Source: Planctomycetota bacterium | GTDB taxonomy: Bacteria > Planctomycetota > Planctomycetia > Pirellulales > Pirellulaceae | Reading direction: 5' to 3' | Length of the DNA stretch: 64,000 bases | Assembly: GCA_014381825.1 (NCBI GenBank) | Contig: JACNKX010000088.1 | Coordinates: 1 to 64,000 of the forward strand | Part shown: one piece after another, positions 18,198-26,834 of the stretch | How positions within the stretch are numbered: the stretch's first letter is position 1 | Layout: each line of letters begins with the position of its first letter | Program-made: the position numbers and the translations under genes | Notes under the pieces: model-generated | What the model was told of the DNA's origin: nothing | The model's input: only the letters and a program-made list of their open reading frames with translations | Database searches by the model: none

Positions 18198-20431
18198 GAG
18201 GTGGAAGGCGCTGAGCTGCGCTCCCGGACATTCGAACGAGAGGAAACGGAAGTAACAGAGTTGTTTCGCTCCGTTCTTTCGCTTTCCTTCTGTTCAAATT
18301 CTCCCAGGCCCGGCAAACGAAGCGAGTTCGAAATCACAAACAAGCTGCTGCCAACCATCGCAACAGCCGCCCAAATCGGATTAAGCCAGCCAACTCCGGC
18401 GAGTACGATCCCAATGGAGTTGTAAGCGAACGCCCAGAACAAGTTTTGCCGGATGGTCGTCGTCGTACGTTTTGCCAATTCGATGGACCAACCAACTTGC
18501 TGCAAGTTGTTACCGAGCAGGCAGACATCGGCCGCGTCTCGTGATACATCAGCCCCACAGCCCATTGCAATGCCGACATCTGCTTTGGCAAGGGCCGGCG
18601 CGTCGTTGATGCCGTCGCCAACCATGACGACCGCACCGAACTTTGCGCGAAGCTGCCGAATTGCCGCGAGTTTCTCTTCCGGTAAAAGCTCGGTTTCGAT
18701 ATCAATGCCGAGCGTGTGCTCTAAGGCGGCTGCGCGAGCTGCGTAATCGCCGGTTAACACGGCGACGTAATAACCGGTTTTGCGAAGTGAATCCAAAGCG
18801 GCCTGCGTCTCGTCTCGAAGACATTCACGAAACGCGAACACGCCACGCACGCTTCCATCCCAGCCAATACAAGCAAGAGGTTTCCCGTCCTGACAGATGT
18901 CAACAATCGCCTCACGAATTGCGCCGTGTCTTTCGAGGCCGTTCTCTTCCATCAAAGCCAGACTTCCGAGATAGATCGGACCAGTGCTGTGATCTAACGT
19001 GGCCACGATGCCGCGACCAGGTCGCGTCTCCGTGTGTTCGGGATAAGAGATCGCCGCGCGATCGACTGAGTCAAACGTGTACTTACGGATCGCCGTTGAG
19101 AGACCGTGCGTTGACGAAGAAGCCAAGGCCAACGAGATACGAAGCAATTCTTCACGCGATGTATCGGCATCCGCGACAAATCGATCAACGATTGTGCTGC
19201 CCGTCGTCAGTGTTCCCGTCTTGTCAAAGCAAATTGCCTTCGCGCCGGCAAGCTGCTGGATGGCGTCGCCGTGGCGAAACAACACCCCAACCTCACTTGC
19301 TCGGCCCATCGCCGCCCAGATGGCGAGTGGCGTCGCGATTCCCAGAGCGCAGGGACAGGCGATCAACAAGATGGCGAGTGCCACCATCAACCCGCTCCCT
19401 AGGTCGTTGGCCCCCCAGTGAGCCACAAACGCGACGAGCGAGAGTACGATAACCGCCGGCACGAACCAGCTAGTGATCCGATCCGCCGCCAGTTGCAAGT
19501 GACCTTTCGCCACGGCTGCTTTCGTCACAGCATCGACGATGCGAAGTAACGCGCCTTCGCGAGCAGGTGCCGTCACGGTGACGAGAAGATCACCGTCAAG
19601 GTTCAACGTTCCCGCAAAGACCTCGTCTCCCGGTTCTTTGATTGCTGGTAGGCTTTCGCCGGTAACGATCTGTTCATCGATCGCAGCTTGTCCGCGTCGA
19701 ATTCGTCCGTCGGTCGCGATTCTCTCTCCTGGTAACACTCGGACCAGTTGATCTATTTCGACGCTGTCGAGTGGCACCAGCGCCTCATGCAGAGACTGGA
19801 AGTTGTCGTCTGCTTTTGGCTCGACGACGCGGGCCTCCGTAGGGAGCAGCTTCTTGAGAGACCGGAGGGCATTGGTGGTCTTGAGTTTCCCCGTCGCTTC
19901 GAGCCAGCGACCGAGCGTGACTCCGACGAGGACCATGCATGCCACTTCGAAATAGGTGTGTGCGCCGCCGGTGAAGAGCGAGACTAGCGAGTAGAGCATT
20001 GCTGCGACCACGCCAAGCACGATCAGCAGATCGGTCGTTACAACGCGATGGCGCAAATTCTCGTAGGCGTTCTCCAGCAGCGGACCACCGAGCATTAACA
20101 CGACGATTGACGATAGCAACAGCGAGAGGTAGCGGAAGAGTTCGAACAGAGCGCTCGCGGATTGAGAAGATAGTGCCACGTCTGACTCGTAAACGTCCCA
20201 CGACCACAACGCCAGGGTGAATACCATGACGTTCATCGTGAAGAAGATCGCGAGCCCCAGTCGGGTGAGCGTCCAGCGATTATGCCCTTCTTCGCCAGAC
20301 TCGTTCGCGATTGCTGAAGCAACGCGACAACCGAAGCAGCAATACCGTGGACCGTCCGACTCAGACTGACTTGTAGCTAAAGGCAATCCGCAGTAGTCGC
20401 AGCCTGAATGATTCTGTGCATCGGAATTCAT
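18194..20431 (-). CDS. ccoI: Copper-translocating P-type ATPase, CcoI-type
   Basis: 745 residues. A Cys-rich N-terminal segment (CDYCGLPL ... YCCFGCRVASA) is followed by membrane helices, the actuator TGES, the CPC copper-transport motif in IACPCALGIATPLA, the phosphorylation site DKTGTLT, and the hinge GDGINDAPAL. This is the P1B copper ATPase associated with cbb3 oxidases (FixI/CcoI), which supplies copper for oxidase assembly. The usual GMTCxxC heavy-metal domain is not evident; the N-terminal cysteines may replace it. Its ATG overlaps the stop codon of the 57-residue gene by one base. Confidence 0.9.
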   Translation of the reverse strand: MNSDAQNHSGCDYCGLPLATSQSESDGPRYCCFGCRVASAIANESGEEGHNRWTLTRLGLAIFFTMNVMVFTLALWSWDVYESDVALSSQSASALFELFRYLSLLLSSIVVLMLGGPLLENAYENLRHRVVTTDLLIVLGVVAAMLYSLVSLFTGGAHTYFEVACMVLVGVTLGRWLEATGKLKTTNALRSLKKLLPTEARVVEPKADDNFQSLHEALVPLDSVEIDQLVRVLPGERIATDGRIRRGQAAIDEQIVTGESLPAIKEPGDEVFAGTLNLDGDLLVTVTAPAREGALLRIVDAVTKAAVAKGHLQLAADRITSWFVPAVIVLSLVAFVAHWGANDLGSGLMVALAILLIACPCALGIATPLAIWAAMGRASEVGVLFRHGDAIQQLAGAKAICFDKTGTLTTGSTIVDRFVADADTSREELLRISLALASSSTHGLSTAIRKYTFDSVDRAAISYPEHTETRPGRGIVATLDHSTGPIYLGSLALMEENGLERHGAIREAIVDICQDGKPLACIGWDGSVRGVFAFRECLRDETQAALDSLRKTGYYVAVLTGDYAARAAALEHTLGIDIETELLPEEKLAAIRQLRAKFGAVVMVGDGINDAPALAKADVGIAMGCGADVSRDAADVCLLGNNLQQVGWSIELAKRTTTTIRQNLFWAFAYNSIGIVLAGVGWLNPIWAAVAMVGSSLFVISNSLRLPGLGEFEQKESERTERNNSVTSVSSRSNVRERSSAPSTS

Positions 20432-20604
20432 TACGGTTCAAATAACTCAACCCGCACAGCCGGAAACAAAAACCGAATCGTGTAGGCGATGGCGAAGATC
20501 CAGAAGAAAAGCCACATCAGACGGACGTACCAAGGGATGCGGTTTCCCGTGTAATGGTGGTACTGATTCTCGACTTCGGCGGAGGTTGTTTCCGGTTCAG
20601 ACAT
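20431..20604 (-). CDS. 57-residue membrane protein of the cbb3 operon
   Basis: The protein has a polar N-terminus (MSEPETTSAEVENQYHHYTG), the segment NRIPWYVRLMW, and one hydrophobic helix (LFFWIFAIAYTIRFLFPAV). AAGAGGA precedes the ATG by about 9 bases and its TAA overlaps the CcoI ATG. Size and position recall CcoQ/FixQ, the small fourth subunit of cbb3 oxidases, but there is no clear sequence signature, so only an analogous role is suggested. Confidence 0.75.
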   Translation of the reverse strand: MSEPETTSAEVENQYHHYTGNRIPWYVRLMWLFFWIFAIAYTIRFLFPAVRVELFEP

Positions 20605-20622
20605 TCCTGCAATTCCTCTTGT

Positions 20623-20916
20623 CTATTTTTGGCGGTCCAACTGTTGATCGATTTCGAGCATCCGATGCTTGGGCCGCTCGATGTCGTGGAACATGCCGTT
20701 CATCGTTGCCCAAATCAGCAAGCAGAAGAATCCTAAGCTAGCGAATAAGTAGTTCGAAATCGGCGTGATCGCGAAGATGCCAGCGACATCACCCTGAAAC
20801 GTGTGGATGAACTCGACGAACTTCATCACGAAGCCAATCATGCTAGGCACGAGTATCGCGATCGCCATCACTAGCACCGTGGTGGATTGGACGCGAGATA
20901 CTTTTTCTGTCTTCAT
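20623..20916 (-). CDS. 97-residue two-helix membrane protein of the cbb3 operon
   Basis: Two hydrophobic helices (TTVLVMAIAILVPSMIGFVMKFV and NYLFASLGFFCLLIWATMNGMF) are separated by a loop that would face the periplasm, and the C-terminal tail is charged (DIERPKHRMLEIDQQLDRQK). It lies between ccoO and the 57-residue gene, 18 bases before the latter. No known family was recognised. Its place within the oxidase operon suggests an accessory subunit or assembly factor. Confidence 0.72.
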   Translation of the reverse strand: MKTEKVSRVQSTTVLVMAIAILVPSMIGFVMKFVEFIHTFQGDVAGIFAITPISNYLFASLGFFCLLIWATMNGMFHDIERPKHRMLEIDQQLDRQK

Positions 20917-20944
20917 CTCATTAAACCTGTCAGCAAATGTTATC

Positions 20945-21010
20945 GTTTAACCCAGTCGTATCGCGACGATCGTCACTCGTCTTAACCGTCTCGATGCGAC
21001 TGGGTCAAAC
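20945..21010 (-). promoter_or_regulatory. Stem-loop inside the cbb3 operon
   Basis: Two 19-base arms (20945-20963 and 20992-21010) pair over 18 positions, including one G-U pair, with a 28-base loop. It occupies most of the only long gap in the operon, between ccoO and the 97-residue gene. No T-run follows on the minus strand, so an mRNA-processing or stability element is more likely than a simple terminator. Confidence 0.55.
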
Positions 21011-21027
21011 GACAATTATCGAACCCT

Positions 21028-21675
21028 TCAAAACGATTCTTCCATCTTCTCGGCATCGAGTTCTTCGTAGTACGGATAAGTGTCAAGCCACGAACCGAGC
21101 CATTGAACGTAAGTGATCAGTGCCAAGCCTCTACCATTCGGTTGGTCGGGCGCTCCGTCGAACAGCCATGGATACTCCGGCATCGGCGAGTCGGGTGAAA
21201 CCATCTTTGGCTTGAAGAAGTGGACGGCGTGCCAGTCGCTACCGCGACGACCTCCTTCGCGGCTCAGGTCGGGACCAACTCGTCGCGTGCCGAACATTAC
21301 CGGACGTTGCAGCTCGTTTTGGTACTCCCAAGTCTCAGAGACTTGGCCGAATCGTTTCGAGTCGTTGGAGACAGGACGAACGAATTGGCTGTGGCAATGC
21401 CAGCATCCTTCACCAACGTAAACCTGCTTGCCGAGTCGCAACGCGTCGGCGCAATTCTCTACCGTTGGCTCGCCGATGTGTTCGCGAAACGCACCAGGGT
21501 AGCGGCGACTTAATTCGTCGAACTGATACATCAGCTTGTCATTAACGACTTGCTCGGCAGTTTGCTCGGGCAAGTCCTTGTACATGACCATCGGCACCAC
21601 CGCGTTTGACAGAAACGCGAACGCAAAGAAGCCGATTCCGGCGATGAACAAGATTCCTGCTTTGCTCTCAAACAT
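21028..21675 (-). CDS. ccoO: cbb3-type cytochrome c oxidase subunit II (mono-haem)
   Basis: 215 residues, the usual length of CcoO/FixO. An N-terminal membrane anchor (AGILFIAGIGFFAFAFLSNAVVPMV) precedes one c-type haem motif, CWHCH in EGCWHCHSQFVRPV, which is strongly conserved in the family. RVGPDLSREGGRRGSDWH and the later MPEYPWLF, with the likely Met haem ligand, are also characteristic. It passes electrons to CcoN. The gene follows ccoN by 16 bases. Confidence 0.93.
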   Translation of the reverse strand: MFESKAGILFIAGIGFFAFAFLSNAVVPMVMYKDLPEQTAEQVVNDKLMYQFDELSRRYPGAFREHIGEPTVENCADALRLGKQVYVGEGCWHCHSQFVRPVSNDSKRFGQVSETWEYQNELQRPVMFGTRRVGPDLSREGGRRGSDWHAVHFFKPKMVSPDSPMPEYPWLFDGAPDQPNGRGLALITYVQWLGSWLDTYPYYEELDAEKMEESF

Positions 21676-21691
21676 CAGGCTCTAATACTCC

Positions 21692-23161
21692 TCAAGCGGT
21701 CGCTGGCACGGCGGCAGTCGAACTGGCTCGCTGCTCGCCGCGGTATGTCATGTGCAAGTTGTAAAGAAAACAAAGGAAGCCGACGAACATCGTGAGTCCG
21801 GCGAACAGTCGCGTGATCCAGAAGGGTTGCGAACCATCGACGGAAACATCCCACGGCTGCAGCGACGACCAATAGAAGCCCTGAAAGACGCCGGCCAATC
21901 CGAGGTCAAGGAACATGATGAAGACACCCACCGCGGAACACCAGAAGTGAATTTCGCAGAGCTTCCGGCTGTACCACTCTCGGCCCAGTAGACGCGGGAA
22001 GAGAAAAGTCATCGTGCCAAAGATCCACATGCTGAACACGCCGAACATCACGAGGTGAGCGTGTCCCACGACCCAATCGGTGAAGTGGATCAGTTTCTGG
22101 AACGTCAACGTCACCTGCAACGCACATTGGAAGCACGTGATGAAGTAGAAGATCATCCCAGTGTAGAACCAACGGATTGGCAAGTTGGTGACCACCTTAC
22201 GGCCATCGCCCCACAATGTTCCCATGAAATTGATGACAACCGTAGCAACAACGAATTCGACGGCAATTGTCGAGATGATGGCTCCGTACTGAAGGAACAT
22301 TGGAATTGGCGTATAGAGGAAGTGGTGAATCCCTTGTAGCGGATAGAAGAACGCTAATCCCCAGAACCCGACCAGCGAGAGGCCGTGACTCCAGATCGGT
22401 TTTTGCAAGATGATTGGCACGATGTAGTACATCAAACCCCAGCCGAGTGGCGTTACGAACAGTCCGACCAGGTCGTGAATGAACAAACCACCCACGGCAC
22501 CGGCGCTCGTGCCGGTGAGGGCGTACTGCGGTAAAAAGTTGCCCATGGCGTAGGTTAAGAAAGTCCAAACGAATGCCGCCATGTAGTACCACAGTGTGAC
22601 ATACATTGGTCCTTTGGCTTTGGCGATCGGTGTCAGGAAATTGATTGCAACGAGTGCGAGCCCAAGCAACGCAATCGGGTCGACCCAGAATGGTGTCTCG
22701 CCCCATTCCAATCCTTGGGCTCCAAGCGACATCTCCATGTGCCAATTTCTCGCGAGTGAGGCAATCCACTCTTGGTCTTGAAGCGTTGGCCCTATGATGA
22801 TGCCGGCTGCCGTTCCGAGCACAATCAGCTGCCAAGCGGCGAAGATGAAGTACGACAGCTTGACACTCGCGACCTTCTGTAATGTCAAGCGAGGCACGAC
22901 CCAATGCAACGTTCCCAAGAAAGCGTTCGCGAGAAATCCGTAGGCGATTGCGTTTGTGTGGACCATTCGCCACCGACCAGCCGAGAATATCTCCCAACTC
23001 GTCAATGGATTCCAGTGGATCAACTGCAGCGCCATCAGAATCCCGCCGAGCATCGAGATCAGCATGTACGAGATGGCGGCTAAGAAATACCATCGAACGA
23101 GTCGTTCTTCGACGAGGTCTGCATGGCGAGGCAGGGTCTCAGCAACAGTTTCCGAACTCAT
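21692..23161 (-). CDS. ccoN: cbb3-type cytochrome c oxidase subunit I
   Basis: 489 residues, the catalytic subunit that reduces O2 to water and pumps protons. The haem-copper core is visible: RMVHTNAIAYGF, FIHDLVGLFVTPLGW (a likely CuB His), GIHHFLYTPIP (the paired CuB histidines) and VVGHAHLVMFGVFSMW (haem-ligating histidines). The open frame extends to 23677, but ATG 23161 overlaps the stop of the upstream gene by 4 bases (ATGA) and fits the family start; the extension is antisense-like low-quality sequence. These high-affinity oxidases work at low oxygen. Confidence 0.93.
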   Translation of the reverse strand: MSSETVAETLPRHADLVEERLVRWYFLAAISYMLISMLGGILMALQLIHWNPLTSWEIFSAGRWRMVHTNAIAYGFLANAFLGTLHWVVPRLTLQKVASVKLSYFIFAAWQLIVLGTAAGIIIGPTLQDQEWIASLARNWHMEMSLGAQGLEWGETPFWVDPIALLGLALVAINFLTPIAKAKGPMYVTLWYYMAAFVWTFLTYAMGNFLPQYALTGTSAGAVGGLFIHDLVGLFVTPLGWGLMYYIVPIILQKPIWSHGLSLVGFWGLAFFYPLQGIHHFLYTPIPMFLQYGAIISTIAVEFVVATVVINFMGTLWGDGRKVVTNLPIRWFYTGMIFYFITCFQCALQVTLTFQKLIHFTDWVVGHAHLVMFGVFSMWIFGTMTFLFPRLLGREWYSRKLCEIHFWCSAVGVFIMFLDLGLAGVFQGFYWSSLQPWDVSVDGSQPFWITRLFAGLTMFVGFLCFLYNLHMTYRGEQRASSTAAVPATA

Positions 23162-23775
23162 GCTTGCTCCGTTTGACGGCGATAGGGTACGTACAGCCCG
23201 AGCGGATAGACCAAGGCCATGGTCCAACCATAAATCAGATGTGTGACCAGTCCGATCCACCAAGGAATCTGCTCGACGATCCAGTTGCCTCCAAAGAGCA
23301 CCGGCTGAAGCCAAGCTAAGATCAAGTAAAAATGAACGAGCCACATCGAACCGGCGAGAATCGTGGCGACCAAGTATCGGTACGAGACTTTGCTTTCGGA
23401 CGTGGCCCACGTCAGCAGCAGGTGAAACGGCACGCCAAGTACCATGCCGGTAGCAATGTACAAACAGCAGCCGATCACCAGCGTCATTCCACCATCTAAC
23501 TCCAACGCTTGTTCTCCCAGCGGAAATGTCAGATAGATTTGGATGAGTCGTAGCGGATTCTGATTGATCAGCGCTGAACCAACGACATTGAACAGTAAGC
23601 TCGTCGTAGCTCCGAACATGCCAAGCATGAATCCGGCAGTGGCATAGTAGGCTGTGTAATATTCTTCCGCTTGCCAATGCTTTGGCGGTTTTTCGACCTC
23701 GCGCTGTAGCTGAGCGACGCGCTGTTGCAATTCGGCCAACTCATCCAGTTTTTGCTGACGGTTTGCTGAATCCAT
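23158..23775 (-). CDS. Membrane protein of the cbb3 operon with N-terminal coiled coil
   Basis: 205 residues from ATG 23775; a GTG at 23799 is the alternative. The N-terminus is a short coiled coil (QQKLDELAELQQRVAQLQREVE), followed by four or five membrane helices and no cysteine or haem motif. No known family was recognised. It lies between the diheme cytochrome gene and ccoN and overlaps ccoN by 4 bases, so it is co-translated with the oxidase and may be an accessory subunit. Confidence 0.75.
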   Translation of the reverse strand: MDSANRQQKLDELAELQQRVAQLQREVEKPPKHWQAEEYYTAYYATAGFMLGMFGATTSLLFNVVGSALINQNPLRLIQIYLTFPLGEQALELDGGMTLVIGCCLYIATGMVLGVPFHLLLTWATSESKVSYRYLVATILAGSMWLVHFYLILAWLQPVLFGGNWIVEQIPWWIGLVTHLIYGWTMALVYPLGLYVPYRRQTEQA

Positions 23776-23818
23776 ACTGGAACTCTTTTTCAGGGCCACT
23801 CTTATTTGTTGCGAACCA

Positions 23819-24961
23819 TTATTCGTTGACAGTCGCCGGTGGCTCGTCCGCCACGACTTGATCGAGCCCTTCGACTTTGCGTCCTTCGACGATGCTCTTG
23901 ACGTAGTGGACTAAATGCCAGAGCGCCTCTGGCTCCTGCGCCAATGCTTGTGAGAATGCTGGCATTGGGGTGCCATTGATACCAGTAAAGATGCGGCGAT
24001 AGACGTCGATCGGGCGACGACCCCCGTGTAGCATACGAGCCGTGATGTCGGCGGCTGGGGCCACGTTGCCCCACGCGTCGTAATTGATCTTCTCGCGTTT
24101 TTCTTCGGGTAACGCCTCGAGGGCAGCGATAAACTCGCTGCTGAGCCAATCGGTTTGCCCACGACCGCCCTCGCCGTGACACTTCGAACACCCTTTACTC
24201 AGGAACGCCTTTCGTCCGGCGAGAATTGTTTCGTCCGTGTACTTAGGTTGCGCGGTCACGGGCAACACGACTTGGTAGGCCGCTTGCTCCCAGTTGTTGT
24301 GGATTCGAGTCACGCTATCAGTGAATTCGAAGTTATCGATTTCTTCGTCGGCGTCGTAATCCAACTCGGCGATGCGAACGACACTGGCTTCCAACTCGTC
24401 ACGATAGCTCAACAGTTTGACGTAATCGACGACAGCTTGAACGTCTTCGTCCGGCAACCAAGCGAACGCCGGCATCGAGGTCCCTTTCGCGCCCTTGCGA
24501 ATGACGCGAATTAGATCACTTCGATGTGGCTTCGCACCGTATGGAGTAGAAGTGAACTTGTAGATTCCTGATCGATAGTCCCGTGGCTTCGGCACAAGAT
24601 ATGGAGCGGCCTCGCCGTTGCCATCGCCCGTGACTCCGTGACACGCTGCGCAACGCCGATTGAAGACGGCGGCGCCGTGAACCAAGTGATCGGGATCAAC
24701 AATGTCGACGAAGTGTGGCGTCCCCTCCTCCGAGGCCTCTTCAGCGGGAAGCCTTAGTCGTGGATTGAGCGGCGTGCCAAAGAATCTCGTCACCGTTTCT
24801 CGAATTTGCCGCTGATGCGACTCAGAAAGCTCGGACGTGGCTTCACTCGTTACGTACACCGGCTCCGGCGTCCGTGAGCATCCTGTAAGAATGATTGCGG
24901 CGAGACAGATAGAGACGAAACGTATGCGACACAACGAATGGCCGCATTCAGGAAAGTGCAT
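23819..24961 (-). CDS. Diheme cytochrome c lipoprotein (CcoP-like)
   Basis: 380 residues. The N-terminal signal ends in a lipobox (AAIILTGC), so the protein should be lipid-anchored rather than carried by a membrane helix as in classical CcoP. Two c-type haem motifs are present: CAACH (~residue 105) and CSKCH (~residue 260). Each is followed by a cytochrome c fold with a Met ligand candidate (GTSMPAF, GTPMPAF). As first gene of the oxidase operon it probably replaces CcoP as electron-entry subunit. A weak sigma-54-like element (25027-25042) lies upstream. Confidence 0.85.
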   Translation of the reverse strand: MHFPECGHSLCRIRFVSICLAAIILTGCSRTPEPVYVTSEATSELSESHQRQIRETVTRFFGTPLNPRLRLPAEEASEEGTPHFVDIVDPDHLVHGAAVFNRRCAACHGVTGDGNGEAAPYLVPKPRDYRSGIYKFTSTPYGAKPHRSDLIRVIRKGAKGTSMPAFAWLPDEDVQAVVDYVKLLSYRDELEASVVRIAELDYDADEEIDNFEFTDSVTRIHNNWEQAAYQVVLPVTAQPKYTDETILAGRKAFLSKGCSKCHGEGGRGQTDWLSSEFIAALEALPEEKREKINYDAWGNVAPAADITARMLHGGRRPIDVYRRIFTGINGTPMPAFSQALAQEPEALWHLVHYVKSIVEGRKVEGLDQVVADEPPATVNE

Positions 24962-25242
24962 ATTGCTGATCCGTACAGGTAACTAGCTTACGGCGAACGG
25001 TACTGAACGTTGCCTCGAAGTAGTTCAGCCATCTCCCGGCCGATTTCGTTGCTGCTCCGTGAAGCACATTCAATGCCAAGCGTCGCGAAGTTGCCGTGAG
25101 TTTGGATCACTCGCACTCGCTTAGGAGTTCGCTTAGTGGTGGTCACCAACCGGTAAGTTACGAGTGCACGAATGCATAAGGGTGGCTCGCGTGAGTCCAA
25201 TCGAACTCTGAGTCGACCTAGTGTGCGAAATTGATCGGCCGA

Positions 25243-25258
25243 TGCGCGTACTCGCACA
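25243..25258. promoter_or_regulatory. Upstream activator palindrome of hcp
   Basis: TGCGCG-TACT-CGCACA fits the palindrome TGYGCG-N4-CGCRCA completely (read on either strand). It lies about 90 bases upstream of the -24 element of hcp, a normal distance for an enhancer-binding activator. Confidence 0.6.
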
Positions 25259-25345
25259 GTGAGTTGCGACGATTCGGTTAAGCGAGGGGCAAGACGCCGA
25301 GCGGCGAGTTTGCGATTGATACGAAGTCGACTTGCCTCGTACAAC

Positions 25346-25361
25346 CGGCACGATATGTGCG
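25346..25361 (+). promoter_or_regulatory. Sigma-54-type promoter of hcp
   Basis: CGGCAC-GATAT-GTGCG: a perfect GGCAC in the -24 box and the correct 10-base spacing; the -12 box has TGC but starts with G. It is 87 bases before the start codon of hcp. Confidence 0.58.
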
Positions 25362-25448
25362 GTCCGCTGGACCGTCCATTCAACCGACTCGTCCTCAATA
25401 TGCAGAAAAGGGACGCGAGTCTTGTTCGCCACCCCTGAAGGAGCATCC

Positions 25449-26735
25449 ATGTTTTGTAATCAATGTGAACAGACCCAGAACGGTACTGGCTGTACCGATA
25501 TCGGCGTGTGTGGAAAAGATGAAGATGTGCAATCTTTGCAAGAGATCCTGTTGTACGGCATCAAAGGCATGGCCGCGTATGCCCACCACGCACGACGGTT
25601 GGGAAAGGTCGACGAAGACGTCAATGGCTTCATCGAGGAAGCTCTGTTCGCGACCGTGACGAACGTCAACTTCGATCTCGAAAGCCTGTTGGAGATGGTG
25701 CTCGAATGCGGTCGACAGAATATTCGCGTGATGGAGATGCTCGATCAAGGGCACACCGAGCGATTCGGAACGCCGGAGCCGACGACGGTGTACGAAGGCA
25801 CGAAAGAAGGTCTGGGAATTCTCGTGACTGGGCACGATCTGCTTGATCTCTCTGACCTGCTCGACCAGACGGCTGGACTGGGAATTGACGTCTATACGCA
25901 CGGCGAGATGCTACCCGCTCACAGCTATCCCCAGCTGAAAAAGCACTCGCATTTGGTTGGACACTACGGCGGTCCTTGGCAGAATCAGCAGTGGGAGTTT
26001 CCGATGTTCTCGGGGCCGATCCTTGCCACGACGAACTGCGTCTTGATCCCGTCCGACACTTACGCAGACCGACTGTTTACGAACCGCGTCACTGCCGTTC
26101 CCGGCGCGACTCGGCTGAAAGACAACGACTTCTCGACGGTGATTGCGAATGCCAAGCAGTGTCTGCCACTTGCGGAAAACAAAGTGCGCGAGTCGACGAT
26201 TGGCTTTCATCACAGCGTAATTCTGGGACTCGCCGATAAAATCGTCAAAGCCGTCAAGGCTGGCGACATCAAGCGGTTCTACTTGATCGGTGGGTGTGAC
26301 GGTGCTGAAGCAGGCCGTAACTACTACACGCGTCTCGCCGAGTCCTCTCCCGCCGAGTCCGTCATTCTAACATTGGGCTGCGGCAAGTACCGCATTCGCA
26401 ATCATGACTACGGCACCGTCGCCGGGTTGCCTCGATTTCTAGATATGGGCCAGTGTAACGACGCATTCGGTGCCGTCCAAGTGGCGCTTGCGCTTTCGAA
26501 AGCGTTCGATGTCGGTGTGAATGATCTGCCGCTGGAGATTGTTCTATCGTGGTTCGAGCAGAAGGCGGTCGCCGTTCTTCTGAGTCTGCTCGCGTTGGAT
26601 GTGAAAGGGATTCGCATCGGTCCAGTTCCACCCGCGTTCGTATCGCCGAACGTGTTCAAGATCCTCCAAGACAAGTTTGACTTGAAGGTCATCGAAGCCG
26701 AACCTCCGGCGGAACTCGTGCAACTTAGCGCCTGA
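25449..26735 (+). CDS. hcp: Hybrid cluster protein (hydroxylamine/NO reductase), class III-like
   Basis: 428 residues. It begins MFCNQCEQTQNGTGCTDIGVCGK, whose cysteines bind the N-terminal [4Fe-4S] cluster. The hybrid-cluster ligand regions follow (LVTGHDLLDL, HGEMLPAHSYPQL, ATTNCVLIP, GCDGAEAGRNYYT, LTLGCGKYR, DMGQCNDA). It is ~120 residues shorter than the E. coli protein, as in class III members that lack the extra helical bundle. ATG 25449 has AAGGAG 5 bases upstream. Hcp proteins reduce NO or hydroxylamine and take part in S-nitrosylation. The protoglobin gene follows by 99 bases, probably in the same unit. Confidence 0.92.
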   Translation: MFCNQCEQTQNGTGCTDIGVCGKDEDVQSLQEILLYGIKGMAAYAHHARRLGKVDEDVNGFIEEALFATVTNVNFDLESLLEMVLECGRQNIRVMEMLDQGHTERFGTPEPTTVYEGTKEGLGILVTGHDLLDLSDLLDQTAGLGIDVYTHGEMLPAHSYPQLKKHSHLVGHYGGPWQNQQWEFPMFSGPILATTNCVLIPSDTYADRLFTNRVTAVPGATRLKDNDFSTVIANAKQCLPLAENKVRESTIGFHHSVILGLADKIVKAVKAGDIKRFYLIGGCDGAEAGRNYYTRLAESSPAESVILTLGCGKYRIRNHDYGTVAGLPRFLDMGQCNDAFGAVQVALALSKAFDVGVNDLPLEIVLSWFEQKAVAVLLSLLALDVKGIRIGPVPPAFVSPNVFKILQDKFDLKVIEAEPPAELVQLSA

Positions 26736-26834
26736 TACGGGCTCCTCGCTTCATCATTCTAGCCGAACTCGCTGGCGTCGCGTTCTATGCGAAGAGCTTG
26801 TGGCGAGCGCCGGTGGCTCAAGGACTGAAACTCG

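Larger units (their letters stand above)
24962..25448. other. Regulatory region between the cbb3 operon and hcp
   Basis: Divergent intergenic region. It holds a sigma-54-type promoter for hcp (25346-25361) and a palindrome (25243-25258). A 152-residue minus-strand frame (24988-25446) crosses the region, but it would leave no room for the hcp promoter, lacks a Shine-Dalgarno and matches no family recognised here. A weaker minus-strand -24/-12 candidate for the cbb3 operon is CGGCCG-GGAGA-TGGCT (25027-25042), whose -12 box deviates. Confidence 0.5.

Noticed and set aside
22197-23093. 298-residue minus-strand frame inside ccoN in another frame
   Set aside because: Out-of-frame shadow of ccoN; Arg/His-rich and without membrane segments.
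25027-25042. Sigma-54-like element upstream of the cbb3 operon (CGGCCG-GGAGA-TGGCT, minus strand)
   Set aside because: The spacing fits but the -12 box has TGGC where TTGC is expected. Kept only as a note.
24988-25446. 152-residue minus-strand frame between the cbb3 operon and hcp, with a C-terminus faintly like a PilZ domain
   Set aside because: No Shine-Dalgarno, its start would lie 2 bases from the divergent hcp gene, and it overlaps a sigma-54-type promoter and a palindrome. The PilZ RxxxR motif is not convincing.
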